Assembly: GCF_000455605.1 (NCBI RefSeq)
Contig: NC_017025.1
Span: 1,488,001-1,552,000 of the forward strand
Length of the DNA: 64,000 nt
Origin: Flavobacterium indicum GPTSA100-9 = DSM 17447
GTDB lineage: Bacteria > Bacteroidota > Bacteroidia > Flavobacteriales > Flavobacteriaceae
Direction: 5' to 3'
Under the pieces are notes generated by a model that was not told the origin of the DNA, ran no database searches, and was given only the letters and a program-made list of their open reading frames with translations. This document shows positions 34,941 to 43,833 of this stretch, in pieces; position 1 is the first letter of the stretch, and each line of letters starts with the position of its first letter. The translations under genes and the position numbers were made by a program.

Positions 34941-36854
34941 TTATGAAAATCTTGTTAATTGATATTTTTCTTTTATTAAACGAACAATTTCATCAATTGT
35001 TTGCAATGCTTTCTTTAATTCTTCTTTATCTATTTTACTCATTTTAGAAGTATTTAAATAAGAACCATCATTATCATTCAATATTCCTTCTTGTGCTCTA
35101 AAACGTTGTAATTCAAGATAATTTTCGGCAAAATCTAAATATAATTCCTTATTTTTTAGATCAGTTATTGCCATTTGTTTAAATCGTAAATAGGTATTAT
35201 TGATTCCTTTTAAATTATGACTTAAAGCAAAAATTCGCGCAGCATCAACAAAAAACTGAATGCCTTTTAATTTTAAATTAAATAAGTCTTTGGTACTACC
35301 ATTTTCATCTAAATTGAACTTTTTAAAGAAAGACAATGGTTGTGGTGTTTTCAATAATTGATTGCCAATGTAATCAAAAAACAATTTATTATTTCTCAAA
35401 CTTTGATAGATAGCAATTTCTAAGCTATCTTTTATTTTATTTTCACCATAAATGTATTCAAAATCAAAAAATATTCCACTAAAATCGGACATATTTTCTC
35501 CTGGTGATTTTATCCAATTGGTATAAATACTTGTAAAATCTGACATTGATTTACACCATTTTATATTACTCGCTAAATGTTCATTTGGACACGGTTTGTA
35601 CCCTAATGATTCCATCTTTTGAATCACCGTTTTTGCCAATTGAACAAAATAAAATTTAACATCTCTATGTTTTTCTGGCCCCACATCTTCATATACAATC
35701 ATATTATCTTGATCGCTAAGAACCAATTGCTCTTTTCTACCTTGACTTCCTAATGCAAGCCAAACAAAACGGGCAGGAGGTGTACCGTGTTGCTCTATAG
35801 ATAATTTTATACATTGATGAATTATGGAATGTAAAATTTCACCTGCTGTATTATTAATATGGAAAATAGGAATATTTTTTGTGAACGAATTTTGAATGAT
35901 GAACAAATACTTGGAGTGAACATATTTTAATTCTTCAAAATCTCTTGAATTTCTAATTTCATCAATTAAAACTCCAGGATTATTGGATTGCGATTTTATA
36001 ATGTCGCGTTCAGAAATTATACCTTTAATTCTTGAATTGTCGGAACCATCCTCAGTTACACAAAGAAAAGCAGTATCGTTTTTTAATAATAATAATTGAG
36101 CTTCTGCAACTGAAATTGAAGAATCAACAATTGTGAATTTAGTTTGCATTATAGTAGTAATATCAGCATCTAAATTGATAAAACCAAAAGCAATTTTTCT
36201 TCTAAAATCACTATCTGTAATTAATCCTGTAATTCGGGCATTATTAGTTACAATAGCATACGATTTATTACCATCAACCATTTTTTTGGCAACTGTTGAA
36301 ATAGTGGTTGTTAATGGTACTAATAATGGATTTTTATCATATTCTAATTCTTGAAAATAGGAGAAATCCGTAGTTTCTGAATCTGAATTAATTTCAGAAA
36401 TAGATTTTAAATTTTGATAATTTTCGCCAGTCGATTTTGATTGATCTGAAAAATGTTCTAAAAAATAATCTAAAACGGAAGCATACTTAGATAATATTGG
36501 TTTAAATAATGCAATAGGAATAGCATAAATAATCGCGTCTTCGTTTGCTATGGAGTTTAAGGCATAATTATTTTTTGCAAAAAAGGGACGCAAACCAAAA
36601 ATAGAACCAGAATAACATTTAGTGATTAATGTTTCTTGAGCATCTATAATTTTTGTTAAATGAATTATACCTGAATTAACTATATAAAAATTAGTATGCA
36701 ATTCATCATTAACCTTAAATAATCTTTTATTTTTTTCTAGATATATAATTTCAGATTGAGAAGCAATATCTAATAAATCTGAATAATCTATATTTTTAAA
36801 AGGGTCATGTTGTTTTAAGAAGTCAACTATATTTTCTGCAAAAGTATTCTTCAT
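34941..36854 (-). CDS. cNMP-binding/CBS/DUF294 nucleotidyltransferase-like protein
   Basis: 637 residues. Order: cyclic-nucleotide-binding-like domain (about 20-135), two CBS repeats (about 170-310, ITGLITDSDFRRK and IKGIISERDIIKS), a nucleotidyltransferase-like DUF294 domain (LGSQGRKEQLVLSDQDN, residues about 366-385, with the GS and DxD motif) and a helical C-terminus (about 470-630). Such proteins accompany acs and symporter genes in Proteobacteria; a regulatory role in acetate metabolism by nucleotidylation is suspected but not shown. TATTTTTG on the minus strand (36885-36878) is a fitting -7 element. Confidence 0.85.
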   Translation of the reverse strand: MKNTFAENIVDFLKQHDPFKNIDYSDLLDIASQSEIIYLEKNKRLFKVNDELHTNFYIVNSGIIHLTKIIDAQETLITKCYSGSIFGLRPFFAKNNYALNSIANEDAIIYAIPIALFKPILSKYASVLDYFLEHFSDQSKSTGENYQNLKSISEINSDSETTDFSYFQELEYDKNPLLVPLTTTISTVAKKMVDGNKSYAIVTNNARITGLITDSDFRRKIAFGFINLDADITTIMQTKFTIVDSSISVAEAQLLLLKNDTAFLCVTEDGSDNSRIKGIISERDIIKSQSNNPGVLIDEIRNSRDFEELKYVHSKYLFIIQNSFTKNIPIFHINNTAGEILHSIIHQCIKLSIEQHGTPPARFVWLALGSQGRKEQLVLSDQDNMIVYEDVGPEKHRDVKFYFVQLAKTVIQKMESLGYKPCPNEHLASNIKWCKSMSDFTSIYTNWIKSPGENMSDFSGIFFDFEYIYGENKIKDSLEIAIYQSLRNNKLFFDYIGNQLLKTPQPLSFFKKFNLDENGSTKDLFNLKLKGIQFFVDAARIFALSHNLKGINNTYLRFKQMAITDLKNKELYLDFAENYLELQRFRAQEGILNDNDGSYLNTSKMSKIDKEELKKALQTIDEIVRLIKEKYQLTRFS

Positions 36855-36877
36855 GATGTAGAGTAGAAATTACAAAT

Positions 36878-36885
36878 CAAAAATA
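36878..36885 (-). promoter_or_regulatory. -7 element before the DUF294-exonuclease operon
   Basis: TATTTTTG on the minus strand fits TAnnTTTG, 23 bases before the ATG at 36854. Confidence 0.4.
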
Positions 36886-36985
36886 CAATTAATTCATTAA
36901 ATAGATGAAGAATACTTTTAAAAATATTCTATTTTACATAATGTATATTATAGTTCAAAATACTTTAATAGATTTTGCTAAAAAG

Positions 36986-37016
36986 TTGGTAATACACAAA
37001 TATTAAATTATTTTTG
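36986..37016 (+). promoter_or_regulatory. consensus Bacteroidota promoter before the 37036 gene
   Basis: TTG (36986-36988), 20 bases, TATTTTTG (37009-37016): full agreement with TTG-N17-23-TAnnTTTG. Expected start about 37022, 14 bases before the TTG start codon. Confidence 0.6.
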
Positions 37017-37035
37017 CAACTTAAAATTACACACT

Positions 37036-37398
37036 TTGAAAAATAAATACGCACTTTCGTTAATTGAGAAAATTCAAAAAGAATTATTATTAGATAAATT
37101 TGATTGTTCTTCTACAATTGAAAATTTAAAAAAGTTACGTGAATATTCATTTGATGATCAAAATCCGGTTTTAACTAAAGCATTACGATTAGCTTATGAA
37201 CATTTAGAAACTAATGGCGCATTTTTAATTGGAATTCCAATGGATGAACCTATTGATGATTCAGAAAAAGAATTTAATTTTTCAGAAACAAATGATCTAG
37301 AAAGTTTTGAATATTTTATTTCTTTACTTTTAGATTTAGAAAAGAAAAATAACATCTTAGATTTAAGAGAATACAACAAAGCATTTTTAGCTTTTTAG
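37036..37398 (+). CDS. small conserved acidic protein, unknown function
   Basis: 120 residues, start codon TTG at 37036 with a consensus promoter just upstream. Predicted mostly helical (YALSLIEKIQKELLLDKFD, then NPVLTKALRLAYEHLE), acidic second half (PMDEPIDDSEKEF). No family recognised and no membrane segment. It lies between two 16-base direct repeats (36927-36942 and 37403-37418). Confidence 0.65.
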   Translation: MKNKYALSLIEKIQKELLLDKFDCSSTIENLKKLREYSFDDQNPVLTKALRLAYEHLETNGAFLIGIPMDEPIDDSEKEFNFSETNDLESFEYFISLLLDLEKKNNILDLREYNKAFLAF

Positions 37399-37592
37399 TA
37401 TTTTCTATTTTACATAATATTAAGCTAATTAATTAGTTTAACTACTTATCTACTTACTTTTCAATGATAGTTGGTTAAATTGATCAATTGGCTTTTTTAT
37501 TTTTAACACTATTTTAAGCACTGCCAACTATTCATAATTAGTTTTAGACTGAAGTATTTCCTATTTTTGCAGTATAATTTCAACCAAAATAT

Positions 37593-37880
37593 ATGTTAAA
37601 AATATTTAAATATACCGCACTTTTTGAAGGAGTTTCTTATTTAGTTTTATTAGCTAATATGTTAATAATCAAACCAAATAATCTAGAATTATATAAGACA
37701 CTATTGAAACCTATTGGTATGGCTCATGGTGTGTTATTTATTTTATATGTAATTTTAGCTTTTCTTTTAAAAGAAGAAAAAAACTGGAATAAAAAAGACT
37801 TTGCAATCATTCTTGGGGCTTCCCTACTTCCTTTTGGAACTTTTTATATTGATTCAAAATACTTAAAATCAACAAATTAA
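37593..37880 (+). CDS. DUF3817-family small membrane protein
   Basis: 95 residues: FKYTALFEGVSYLVLLANML is the family start, followed by MAHGVLFILYVILAFLL and a last helix (FAIILGASLLPFGTFYID), giving three membrane segments. Function unknown. TATTTTTG (37562-37569) is a fitting -7 element 24 bases upstream. Its stop is separated from the MscS-type channel start by one base, so they are one operon. Confidence 0.8.
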   Translation: MLKIFKYTALFEGVSYLVLLANMLIIKPNNLELYKTLLKPIGMAHGVLFILYVILAFLLKEEKNWNKKDFAIILGASLLPFGTFYIDSKYLKSTN

Positions 37881-37881
37881 C

Positions 37882-39132
37882 ATGAAGTTATACGATATAG
37901 CTGAACCCATTTTAAAAAACTTAGAAGTTAGTCCAACACTATCTTTATATATAAATTTAGTAGTTAATTTAATCATTCTAGGTATAATTGCTTATATACT
38001 CGATTATGTTTTTAAAAAAATATTAATTGTGTGTTTGGCAGTGGTGGCTATTCGAACGAAATCGAGTTTTGATGATTTTTTGGTTGCCAACAAAACCGCC
38101 AAGTATATGGCGCACTTGGTTCCTTTGTATTACATTAGTAAAAAAGTGCCGCTAGTATTAGACAAATTTGTGTATTGGGAATCACTTTTTACAAAATTGG
38201 TCAAATTCAATATCATTATTTTATCCATTTTAATTTTACGTAGTATTTTAAACGCTTTACGTGATTATTTAAAATTGCAACCTAAATATAAAGACAAACC
38301 TATTGACAGTTATGTTCAAGTGATCATGATTACGATGTGGATTTATGCTTTCATTTCGTTCATTTTAATTTTATTTGATACTACAAAAACGACTTTATTA
38401 ACCACCTTTGGTTCGGTCTCTGCCGTTATTATTTTAATTTTTAGAGATACGATTCTTGGTTTTGTAGCAAGTATTCAAGTAACTGTAAATGATATGGTTA
38501 GAATTGGCGATTGGATAACCGTTGAAAAATATGGCGCTGATGGTGATGTTGAAGAAATAAATTTAGCTACAGTAAAGGTTCGTAATTTTGATAATACCAC
38601 TTCTACAATTCCTACGTATAGTCTAATTTCCGATAGTTTTAGAAATTGGCGCGGTATGATTAATTCTGATGGTAGAAGAATTAAACGTCATATTTTAATT
38701 AAAGGTGGATCGGTACGTTTTTTAAAAGATGAGGAATTAGAACACTTAAAACGAATTCAATTTATTTCAACCTATATTGATAAGAGAAAACAGGATATTG
38801 ACAAGTTTAATAGTAGTAACCAAATAGATAAGTCTTTATCAATCAATGGTCGTAATCTTACCAATCTTGGTTTATTTAGAAAATATATTCAACAATATAT
38901 TCTTTCTCATCCTGGAATAAATAAAGATATGTTGTTGATGGTACGTTATTTACAACCTACTGAAAAAGGAATCCCATTAGAAATCTATTGTTTTAGTAAA
39001 GATAAAAAATGGGAAAACTACGAATATATAATGGCCGACATTTTTGATCATGTAATTGCCTCAATCAAATATTTTGATTTGGAATTATTTGAATTACAAC
39101 CCGCCAAAAATCAAGACGATTTTACTCTGTAA
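37882..39132 (+). CDS. MscS-family mechanosensitive channel (YbdG-like)
   Basis: 416 residues. Five hydrophobic helices (to about residue 200), the last being the pore helix LTTFGSVSAVIILIFRDTILG, then the MscS beta domain (NDMVRIGDWITVEKYGADG, VEEINLATVKVRNFD) and a long cytoplasmic C-terminal region. The length and the IPTYSLISDSFRNWR segment resemble YbdG rather than MscS. Expected to release solutes under hypo-osmotic shock. The last 11 bases overlap the convergent Nudix gene. Confidence 0.88.
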   Translation: MKLYDIAEPILKNLEVSPTLSLYINLVVNLIILGIIAYILDYVFKKILIVCLAVVAIRTKSSFDDFLVANKTAKYMAHLVPLYYISKKVPLVLDKFVYWESLFTKLVKFNIIILSILILRSILNALRDYLKLQPKYKDKPIDSYVQVIMITMWIYAFISFILILFDTTKTTLLTTFGSVSAVIILIFRDTILGFVASIQVTVNDMVRIGDWITVEKYGADGDVEEINLATVKVRNFDNTTSTIPTYSLISDSFRNWRGMINSDGRRIKRHILIKGGSVRFLKDEELEHLKRIQFISTYIDKRKQDIDKFNSSNQIDKSLSINGRNLTNLGLFRKYIQQYILSHPGINKDMLLMVRYLQPTEKGIPLEIYCFSKDKKWENYEYIMADIFDHVIASIKYFDLELFELQPAKNQDDFTL

Positions 39133-39532
39133 TTGCCATTTCAATAATTTCTCTATGATCAAATGCTAATTTTGGTAAATTATTGATATTAAACCATTTT
39201 AACTCTTTTGCATCATCCATTGCTTTAGTATTTTCTGTATCGTTTGAGTAACCCAAATATGCTATTGAAATCATGTGTCCTCTTGGATCTCTTCCTGGTG
39301 TTCCAAAAGCACCAATTTGGTATAATTCTTCTACTTCTAAGTTGGTTTCTTCTTTTAATTCTCGATGAGCTGCTGCTTCTAAATCTTCATTTTCATCTAC
39401 AAAACCTCCTGGTAAAGCCCAACAATCTTTAAAGGGTTCATTTAATCGTTTAATTAAAAGAATTTCTTCCGTTTCATTGTTAATAACTAATATATCAACT
39501 GTTACAAAAATTTTTGAAGTATAGGTACTCAT
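39122..39532 (-). CDS. Nudix hydrolase
   Basis: 136 residues from the ATG at 39532 (MSTYTSKIFVTVDILVIN). The open frame runs 44 codons further upstream, but that part overlaps the divergent gene and has no Nudix homology. The Nudix box GGFVDENEDLEAAAHRELKE is complete with the REx2EE-type core. The ADP-ribose/NADH class is likely by the DCWALPGGF start; substrate not determinable. Confidence 0.88.
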   Translation of the reverse strand: MSTYTSKIFVTVDILVINNETEEILLIKRLNEPFKDCWALPGGFVDENEDLEAAAHRELKEETNLEVEELYQIGAFGTPGRDPRGHMISIAYLGYSNDTENTKAMDDAKELKWFNINNLPKLAFDHREIIEMAITE

Positions 39533-39564
39533 GGCTATTTTTTTTGTAAATTTAAAATAAAAAA

Positions 39565-39957
39565 ATGATTGAGAGAAGTCAATTTTTACTGCCCCTGAAA
39601 ACAGTTCGCTTTGGAAATGAAAACATAGAATCTTTAAGTGAAGAATATTTTCAAAACAATACACTTAGACCCATTCTTAAACTTCAAAATGAATTATTAA
39701 TTGAAGTTTTTAAGAATTATGCAACGAAACAAAAAAATACTTTCTTTGATCTTAGTCCAGAAAAGAAAGAAAAATATATTGAAAATGCCATTCAAAAAGA
39801 CTTGAAATTTAGAAATTCGTTGAAAGGAATGATTATTGGTTTATTTAGTGTAGAGGAATACCAAGAATACATTAAAAACTCATCTAATTTAAACAAAAGA
39901 ATGATGAATTTATTGATTGAACGCCTGAAAAGTCAGGTTATGTTACTAAATCAATGA
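39565..39957 (+). CDS. conserved small protein, unknown function
   Basis: 130 residues. All-helical prediction (ILKLQNELLIEVFKNYATK, EKKEKYIENAIQKDL, SVEEYQEYIKNSSNLNKRMM) with no membrane segment and no recognised catalytic motif; I recall similar proteins in flavobacteria, sometimes named glyoxalase without support. Divergent from the Nudix gene with a 32-base gap, so the two promoters must overlap. Confidence 0.65.
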   Translation: MIERSQFLLPLKTVRFGNENIESLSEEYFQNNTLRPILKLQNELLIEVFKNYATKQKNTFFDLSPEKKEKYIENAIQKDLKFRNSLKGMIIGLFSVEEYQEYIKNSSNLNKRMMNLLIERLKSQVMLLNQ

Positions 39958-40039
39958 CCCTTGTATGATTTGTTTCAATTCAAATGAATTATATATTTTC
40001 AATATCTTATTTAGATACTAAAACCTGACAACAAGTAAA

Positions 40040-40708
40040 TTAATAAAGACTTTCACCATTTAAATCGGTTGTTAACACATCACTCATATAATCGAAAAAT
40101 GGACGCATAGCTGCAAATGTAGCAATAACTTCTTCCTTAAATTGAGGCGCTAAAACTTCTTTATTGCTAAATTGACGCGTTAGTAAAAATTGTTTTTTTC
40201 GTATTAAATGAATATCCGGATGATTCTTATCAAAATTTTTAGGTGCCGTTTTCAATTCTTCCCCTTCTAATCCATTTTTAAAATAAAATTTGAATTTTTC
40301 ATCATTCAAAAGTTCTTTTAAATCAGACGCATCTAATTCTAATTCTTTTCGAATACGATACAAATCTTCATTATTTGGTTCCCAAAAACCACCACCAACA
40401 AAGCTACCGCCATCTTCAATATGTAAATACATTCCACCTCGTAACAAAGGTTTAGTTCTTGTGAATCCGACTGAAAAATGAGTTTTATAAGGCGTTTTAT
40501 CTTTAGAAAAACGAACATCACGATAAATTCTAAAAACTTGCATCCTTTCAATACTATCTATTTTCTCTAAATCAGCCAATACCTCAGTAAAAAAGTTTTT
40601 TGCATTTTTATTTTCAACCTCAAATCGTTTTTTATTATCGGTAAACCAGTCACGATTGTTATTTTTCTTTAATAAATCTAAGTATTCGAAAGTGGAATTT
40701 GTAAGCAT
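40040..40708 (-). CDS. DUF2461-family protein
   Basis: 222 residues, usual length. Family hallmarks: FLDLLKKNNNRDWF-type start (LDLLKKNNNRDWFTDNK), RIYRDVRFSKDKTPYKTH, and GGFWEPNNEDLYRIRKEL. No function is known for the family. Single gene by spacing. Confidence 0.9.
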   Translation of the reverse strand: MLTNSTFEYLDLLKKNNNRDWFTDNKKRFEVENKNAKNFFTEVLADLEKIDSIERMQVFRIYRDVRFSKDKTPYKTHFSVGFTRTKPLLRGGMYLHIEDGGSFVGGGFWEPNNEDLYRIRKELELDASDLKELLNDEKFKFYFKNGLEGEELKTAPKNFDKNHPDIHLIRKKQFLLTRQFSNKEVLAPQFKEEVIATFAAMRPFFDYMSDVLTTDLNGESLY

Positions 40709-40792
40709 AGTTATTTGTTAACACGATTTACACAAATTTACATTAAGTTTTATAAAATCAACTATTTTTTATGGTTACATATTCAAATTGAC

Positions 40793-41809
40793 TTATTGGC
40801 ACATTAATTTAGCTCCTGTTCCATTTTCATTGCTATATATCGTTTTTCCAAAATCAATGGAAACACCCGTTGCAATATCTTTTTCCAACAATAAAGCCCC
40901 ATCCATATCCACAAAATCTAATAAAGGCAACAAATGTGCAATGGCTGAAATTCCGACTGTAGATTCAGTCATACAGCCTACCATAGTTTTCAATCCTAAT
41001 TCTTTTGCTTTTTTAATCATTCGCAAACCAGGTGTTAATCCGCCACATTTCATCAATTTAATATTTACCCCATGAAAATGATTGAAACATTTCACAACAT
41101 CTTCTTCTTCAATACAACTTTCATCAGCAATAATGGGTAAAACCGAATGTTTCATAACATCCTTACAACCTTCCCAATCGTCTGCTTTTAAAGGTTGTTC
41201 GATAAATTCGACACCTAAATCTTTAAAAATTTTCGAGTTTTCAATGGTTTCCTCAACCGTCCAACCACAATTAGCATCCACACGAAAAATAGCATTGGTT
41301 TCTTTTCGTAAGGCTTTAATTATTTCTATATCATCAGCTGTACCTAATTTGATTTTATACAAAGGCCAAGGCATAGCCCTCATTTTCTCTATCATTTTCG
41401 GGATTTCTGCAATACCAATTGTGTAATTCGTTAAGGGTAAATTTTTAGGTTGAAGCTTCCAATACTCGTATAATTTTACACCTAATTTTTTAGTATATAA
41501 ATCGTGGTACGCTTCATCTAAAGCGCATAAAGCAAAAAGATTATCTTTAAATAGTGGTTGTAAATTAGTCCAAAATTCTTCTGGTTTCAAACCTATCTGT
41601 GATTCAATAAACGCTTTATTTATGAGAATATCTTCCGCAATTTGAAACGTATCTAAATGATAATAAGCATTTTCAGTCGCTTCACCATAACCCGAAAATC
41701 CATCACTAATTAGTTCAACAATTAAAGACGGTTTGACATCAAAAGACAATCGTGAGATTTTAAAATTGTCTTTTAACTTTAAGTTGTAATGATGAAGTTT
41801 TACTTGCAT
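40793..41809 (-). CDS. dipeptide epimerase (L-Ala-D/L-Glu epimerase type), enolase superfamily
   Basis: 338 residues. Capping domain, then a barrel with the KxK base (YKIKLG), metal ligands Asp in FRVDANCGW, Glu in FIEQPL and Asp in IADESC, the second base Lys in NIKLMKCGG, and DMDGALLL, the dipeptide-contacting DxD element of the family. It likely recycles peptidoglycan dipeptides in the cytoplasm. No peptidoglycan gene is adjacent. Confidence 0.85.
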   Translation of the reverse strand: MQVKLHHYNLKLKDNFKISRLSFDVKPSLIVELISDGFSGYGEATENAYYHLDTFQIAEDILINKAFIESQIGLKPEEFWTNLQPLFKDNLFALCALDEAYHDLYTKKLGVKLYEYWKLQPKNLPLTNYTIGIAEIPKMIEKMRAMPWPLYKIKLGTADDIEIIKALRKETNAIFRVDANCGWTVEETIENSKIFKDLGVEFIEQPLKADDWEGCKDVMKHSVLPIIADESCIEEEDVVKCFNHFHGVNIKLMKCGGLTPGLRMIKKAKELGLKTMVGCMTESTVGISAIAHLLPLLDFVDMDGALLLEKDIATGVSIDFGKTIYSNENGTGAKLMCQ

Positions 41810-41936
41810 ATTTTTTTAACATATAAGTCATATGAGCTAAATTTATAGGTAGTTATATCCTTAACTACTTTTAAGTTCAATATAAGTTAGCTTAACAAAG
41901 AAAAGAAAAAAACTTAAATTACTTATATGTTTAAAA

Positions 41937-42332
41937 TTATTCAACATTTCCTAAACGATCTTCTACAAATTCAATTTGTGTTTTTCCATGTGGTTTTGGT
42001 TTGCCTTGTTCGTCTAAATTTACCATTGTAATATTTTCAATAGTAATTATTTTTTCACGTGTCATCATGTTTCTAACCTCTGAACGAAGCACTAATGAAG
42101 AAGTTCCAAACTTCACAACATCAATGCCAATTTCGACTATATCGCCTTGTTTAGCTGCACTCATGAAATTAATTTCACTCATGTATTTAGTAACCACTTT
42201 TGGATTTTCTAACTGTACAATAGAATATAATGCTGCTTCTTCGTCTATCCATGCCAATAATTTTCCTCCAAAAAGTGTTCCGTTGGCATTTAAATCTTCT
42301 GGTTTTACCCATTTTCGTGTATGAAATCTCAT
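41937..42332 (-). CDS. acyl-CoA thioesterase, hotdog fold (YciA/ACOT type)
   Basis: 131 residues: NANGTLFGGKLLAWIDEEAAL is the hotdog helix with the catalytic Asp, GDIVEIGIDVVKFGTSSLVL the central strands, and a short C-terminal tail. Hydrolyses acyl-CoA; chain length unknown. An 11-base inverted repeat (41818-41828 with 41921-41931) spans the gap between this gene and the epimerase gene. Confidence 0.85.
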   Translation of the reverse strand: MRFHTRKWVKPEDLNANGTLFGGKLLAWIDEEAALYSIVQLENPKVVTKYMSEINFMSAAKQGDIVEIGIDVVKFGTSSLVLRSEVRNMMTREKIITIENITMVNLDEQGKPKPHGKTQIEFVEDRLGNVE

Positions 42333-42409
42333 AATTTTTATTTTTCATAAAATTATAAAAAACCATAGAACTTAGAAAGGTTAAGTAGTTGCTTTTATTA
42401 ATACAACTA

Positions 42410-43030
42410 TTACTTTTCTCTATTTTTCAATACATTCACCACATCATTCAATTGATAGCCTTTGGCTTGTAATAATATTAAATAGTGAAACAACAAATCA
42501 GCACTTTCAGACAAAAACAAATCATCATTAGAATCTTTAGCTTCAATAACTACTTCTACTGCTTCTTCACCCACTTTTTGAGCAATTTTATTAATGCCTT
42601 TTTCAAACAAAGAAACTACATAACTATTGTTATTCTGACGTAGGTCAGAACTTAATTCCGAAAGTTCCTTACGTTCACGAATCGTATTTTCTAATTTTGT
42701 GATGAATCCGTAATTTTGACTATTGTTTTGGTTCCAACACGTAGCTGTTCCTTTGTGACATGTTGGTCCGACAGGCTTAACTTGAATTAATAACGTATCA
42801 TTATCACAATCCAAAGCAAAAGAAACTAGGTTTAAAAAGTTACCACTTTCCTCACCTTTTGTCCATAATCGGTTTTTAGTTCTGCTAAAAAATGTAACTT
42901 TATTGGTTGAAAGTGTTGTATCAAATGCTTCTTGATTCATGTATCCCAACATCAAGACATTTTTAGTTTCAACATCTTGAATGATGGCAGGAATTAATCC
43001 ATTCGTATTTTTAGTAAAATCTATATTCAT
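42410..43030 (-). CDS. hisI: bifunctional phosphoribosyl-AMP cyclohydrolase / phosphoribosyl-ATP pyrophosphatase
   Basis: Steps 2 and 3 of histidine synthesis in one chain (HisIE). About 206 residues from the ATG at 43030; an ATG at 43051 would overlap hisF by 17 bases. HisI part (1-105): MLGYMNQEAF, zinc-binding DCDNDTLL and CHKGTATCW. HisE part (106-206): KVGEEAVEVVIEAKD and the SESADLLFHYLILL pocket. Last gene of the his operon, 4 bases after hisF. Confidence 0.95.
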   Translation of the reverse strand: MNIDFTKNTNGLIPAIIQDVETKNVLMLGYMNQEAFDTTLSTNKVTFFSRTKNRLWTKGEESGNFLNLVSFALDCDNDTLLIQVKPVGPTCHKGTATCWNQNNSQNYGFITKLENTIRERKELSELSSDLRQNNNSYVVSLFEKGINKIAQKVGEEAVEVVIEAKDSNDDLFLSESADLLFHYLILLQAKGYQLNDVVNVLKNREK

Positions 43031-43034
43031 TTTT

Positions 43035-43790
43035 TTAAATTCTAATTTCAATATTTTGTTGTTTTAAAAACTGTTTAAGATCTGGAATAGCAATTTCATT
43101 GTAATGAAAAACACTAGCTGCTAAGGCGGCATCTGCTTTACCATGTGTAAATGCATCTGCAAAATGTTGCATGGTTCCTGCGCCTCCACTGGCAATAATG
43201 GGAATATTTACCAATTGTGAAATTTGAGCTAATGCTTCATTGGCAAATCCGTTTTTAGTACCATCATTATTCATTGATGTAAATAAAATTTCACCTGCGC
43301 CTCTTTTTTCAACTTCTACAACCCAATCAAAAAGTTTAATTTCGGTTGGAACTTTACCCCCAACCAAATGCACCATCCATTCTCCATTAATTTCTTTGGC
43401 GTCCACAGCAACTACTGTACATTGACTTCCATATTTTGCTGCAATTTGATTAATTAAATCGGGATTTTGTACCGCAGAAGAATTAATGGAAACTTTATCA
43501 GCACCGTTGCGCAGTAAAAAATCAACATCTTCAACAGAAGAAATACCCCCACCAACAGTGAAAGGTATGTTAATACTTGCAGCGACTTTTCGAACTAAAT
43601 CAATTAATGTTTTTCTGCGTTCTTCGGTTGCTGAAATATCTAAAAAGACTAATTCATCAGCCCCAGTATCGGCATATTTTTTGGCTAATTCTACCGGATC
43701 TCCAGCATCTCGAAGTTCTAAAAAGTTGACACCTTTAACGGTTCGACCGTTTTTAATGTCAAGGCAAGGGATTATTCTTTTTGTAAGCAT
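43035..43790 (-). CDS. hisF: imidazole glycerol phosphate synthase, cyclase subunit
   Basis: 251 residues, TIM barrel. Takes PRFAR plus ammonia from HisH and makes IGP and AICAR. Catalytic Asp in [12 protein letters not shown] and in VAVDAKE; phosphate sites GGGISS and ASGGAGT. It is separated from hisA by a 43-base gap containing a perfect 13-base hairpin. Confidence 0.96.
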   Translation of the reverse strand: MLTKRIIPCLDIKNGRTVKGVNFLELRDAGDPVELAKKYADTGADELVFLDISATEERRKTLIDLVRKVAASINIPFTVGGGISSVEDVDFLLRNGADKVSINSSAVQNPDLINQIAAKYGSQCTVVAVDAKEINGEWMVHLVGGKVPTEIKLFDWVVEVEKRGAGEILFTSMNNDGTKNGFANEALAQISQLVNIPIIASGGAGTMQHFADAFTHGKADAALAASVFHYNEIAIPDLKQFLKQQNIEIRI

Positions 43791-43801
43791 ATGGAATAAT
43801 T

Positions 43802-43830
43802 ACCCTTGAAGGGTTAGACCCTTCAAGGGT
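43802..43830. repeat. 13-base inverted repeat between hisA and hisF
   Basis: ACCCTTGAAGGGT (43802-43814) and ACCCTTCAAGGGT (43818-43830) are perfectly complementary with a TAG loop. Each arm is itself almost palindromic around its middle base, so cruciform or two small hairpins are also possible. It is markedly richer in G+C than its surroundings and lies inside the operon, with no T run behind it. A REP-like element or RNA-processing/stability structure are the leading ideas. Confidence 0.7.
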
Positions 43831-43833
43831 GGT

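Larger units (their letters stand above)
36927..37418 (+). repeat. 16-base direct repeat flanking the 37036 gene
   Basis: TTCTATTTTACATAAT occurs exactly at 36927-36942 and 37403-37418, one copy each side of a single gene, 476 bases apart. No other structure of a mobile element is visible. Confidence 0.6.

Noticed and set aside
37467..37531. ATAGTTGG / CCAACTAT inverted repeat between the 37036 and 37593 genes
   Set aside because: Only 8 bases per arm with a 49-base gap in A+T-rich DNA; chance is likely.
39533..39664. 44-codon upstream extension of the Nudix hydrolase
   Set aside because: It overlaps the divergent gene starting at 39565 and is not part of the Nudix fold.
41818..41931. 11-base inverted repeat spanning the gap between the thioesterase and epimerase genes
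   Set aside because: The arms are 90 bases apart, consist mostly of A and T, and have no associated promoter or terminator feature.
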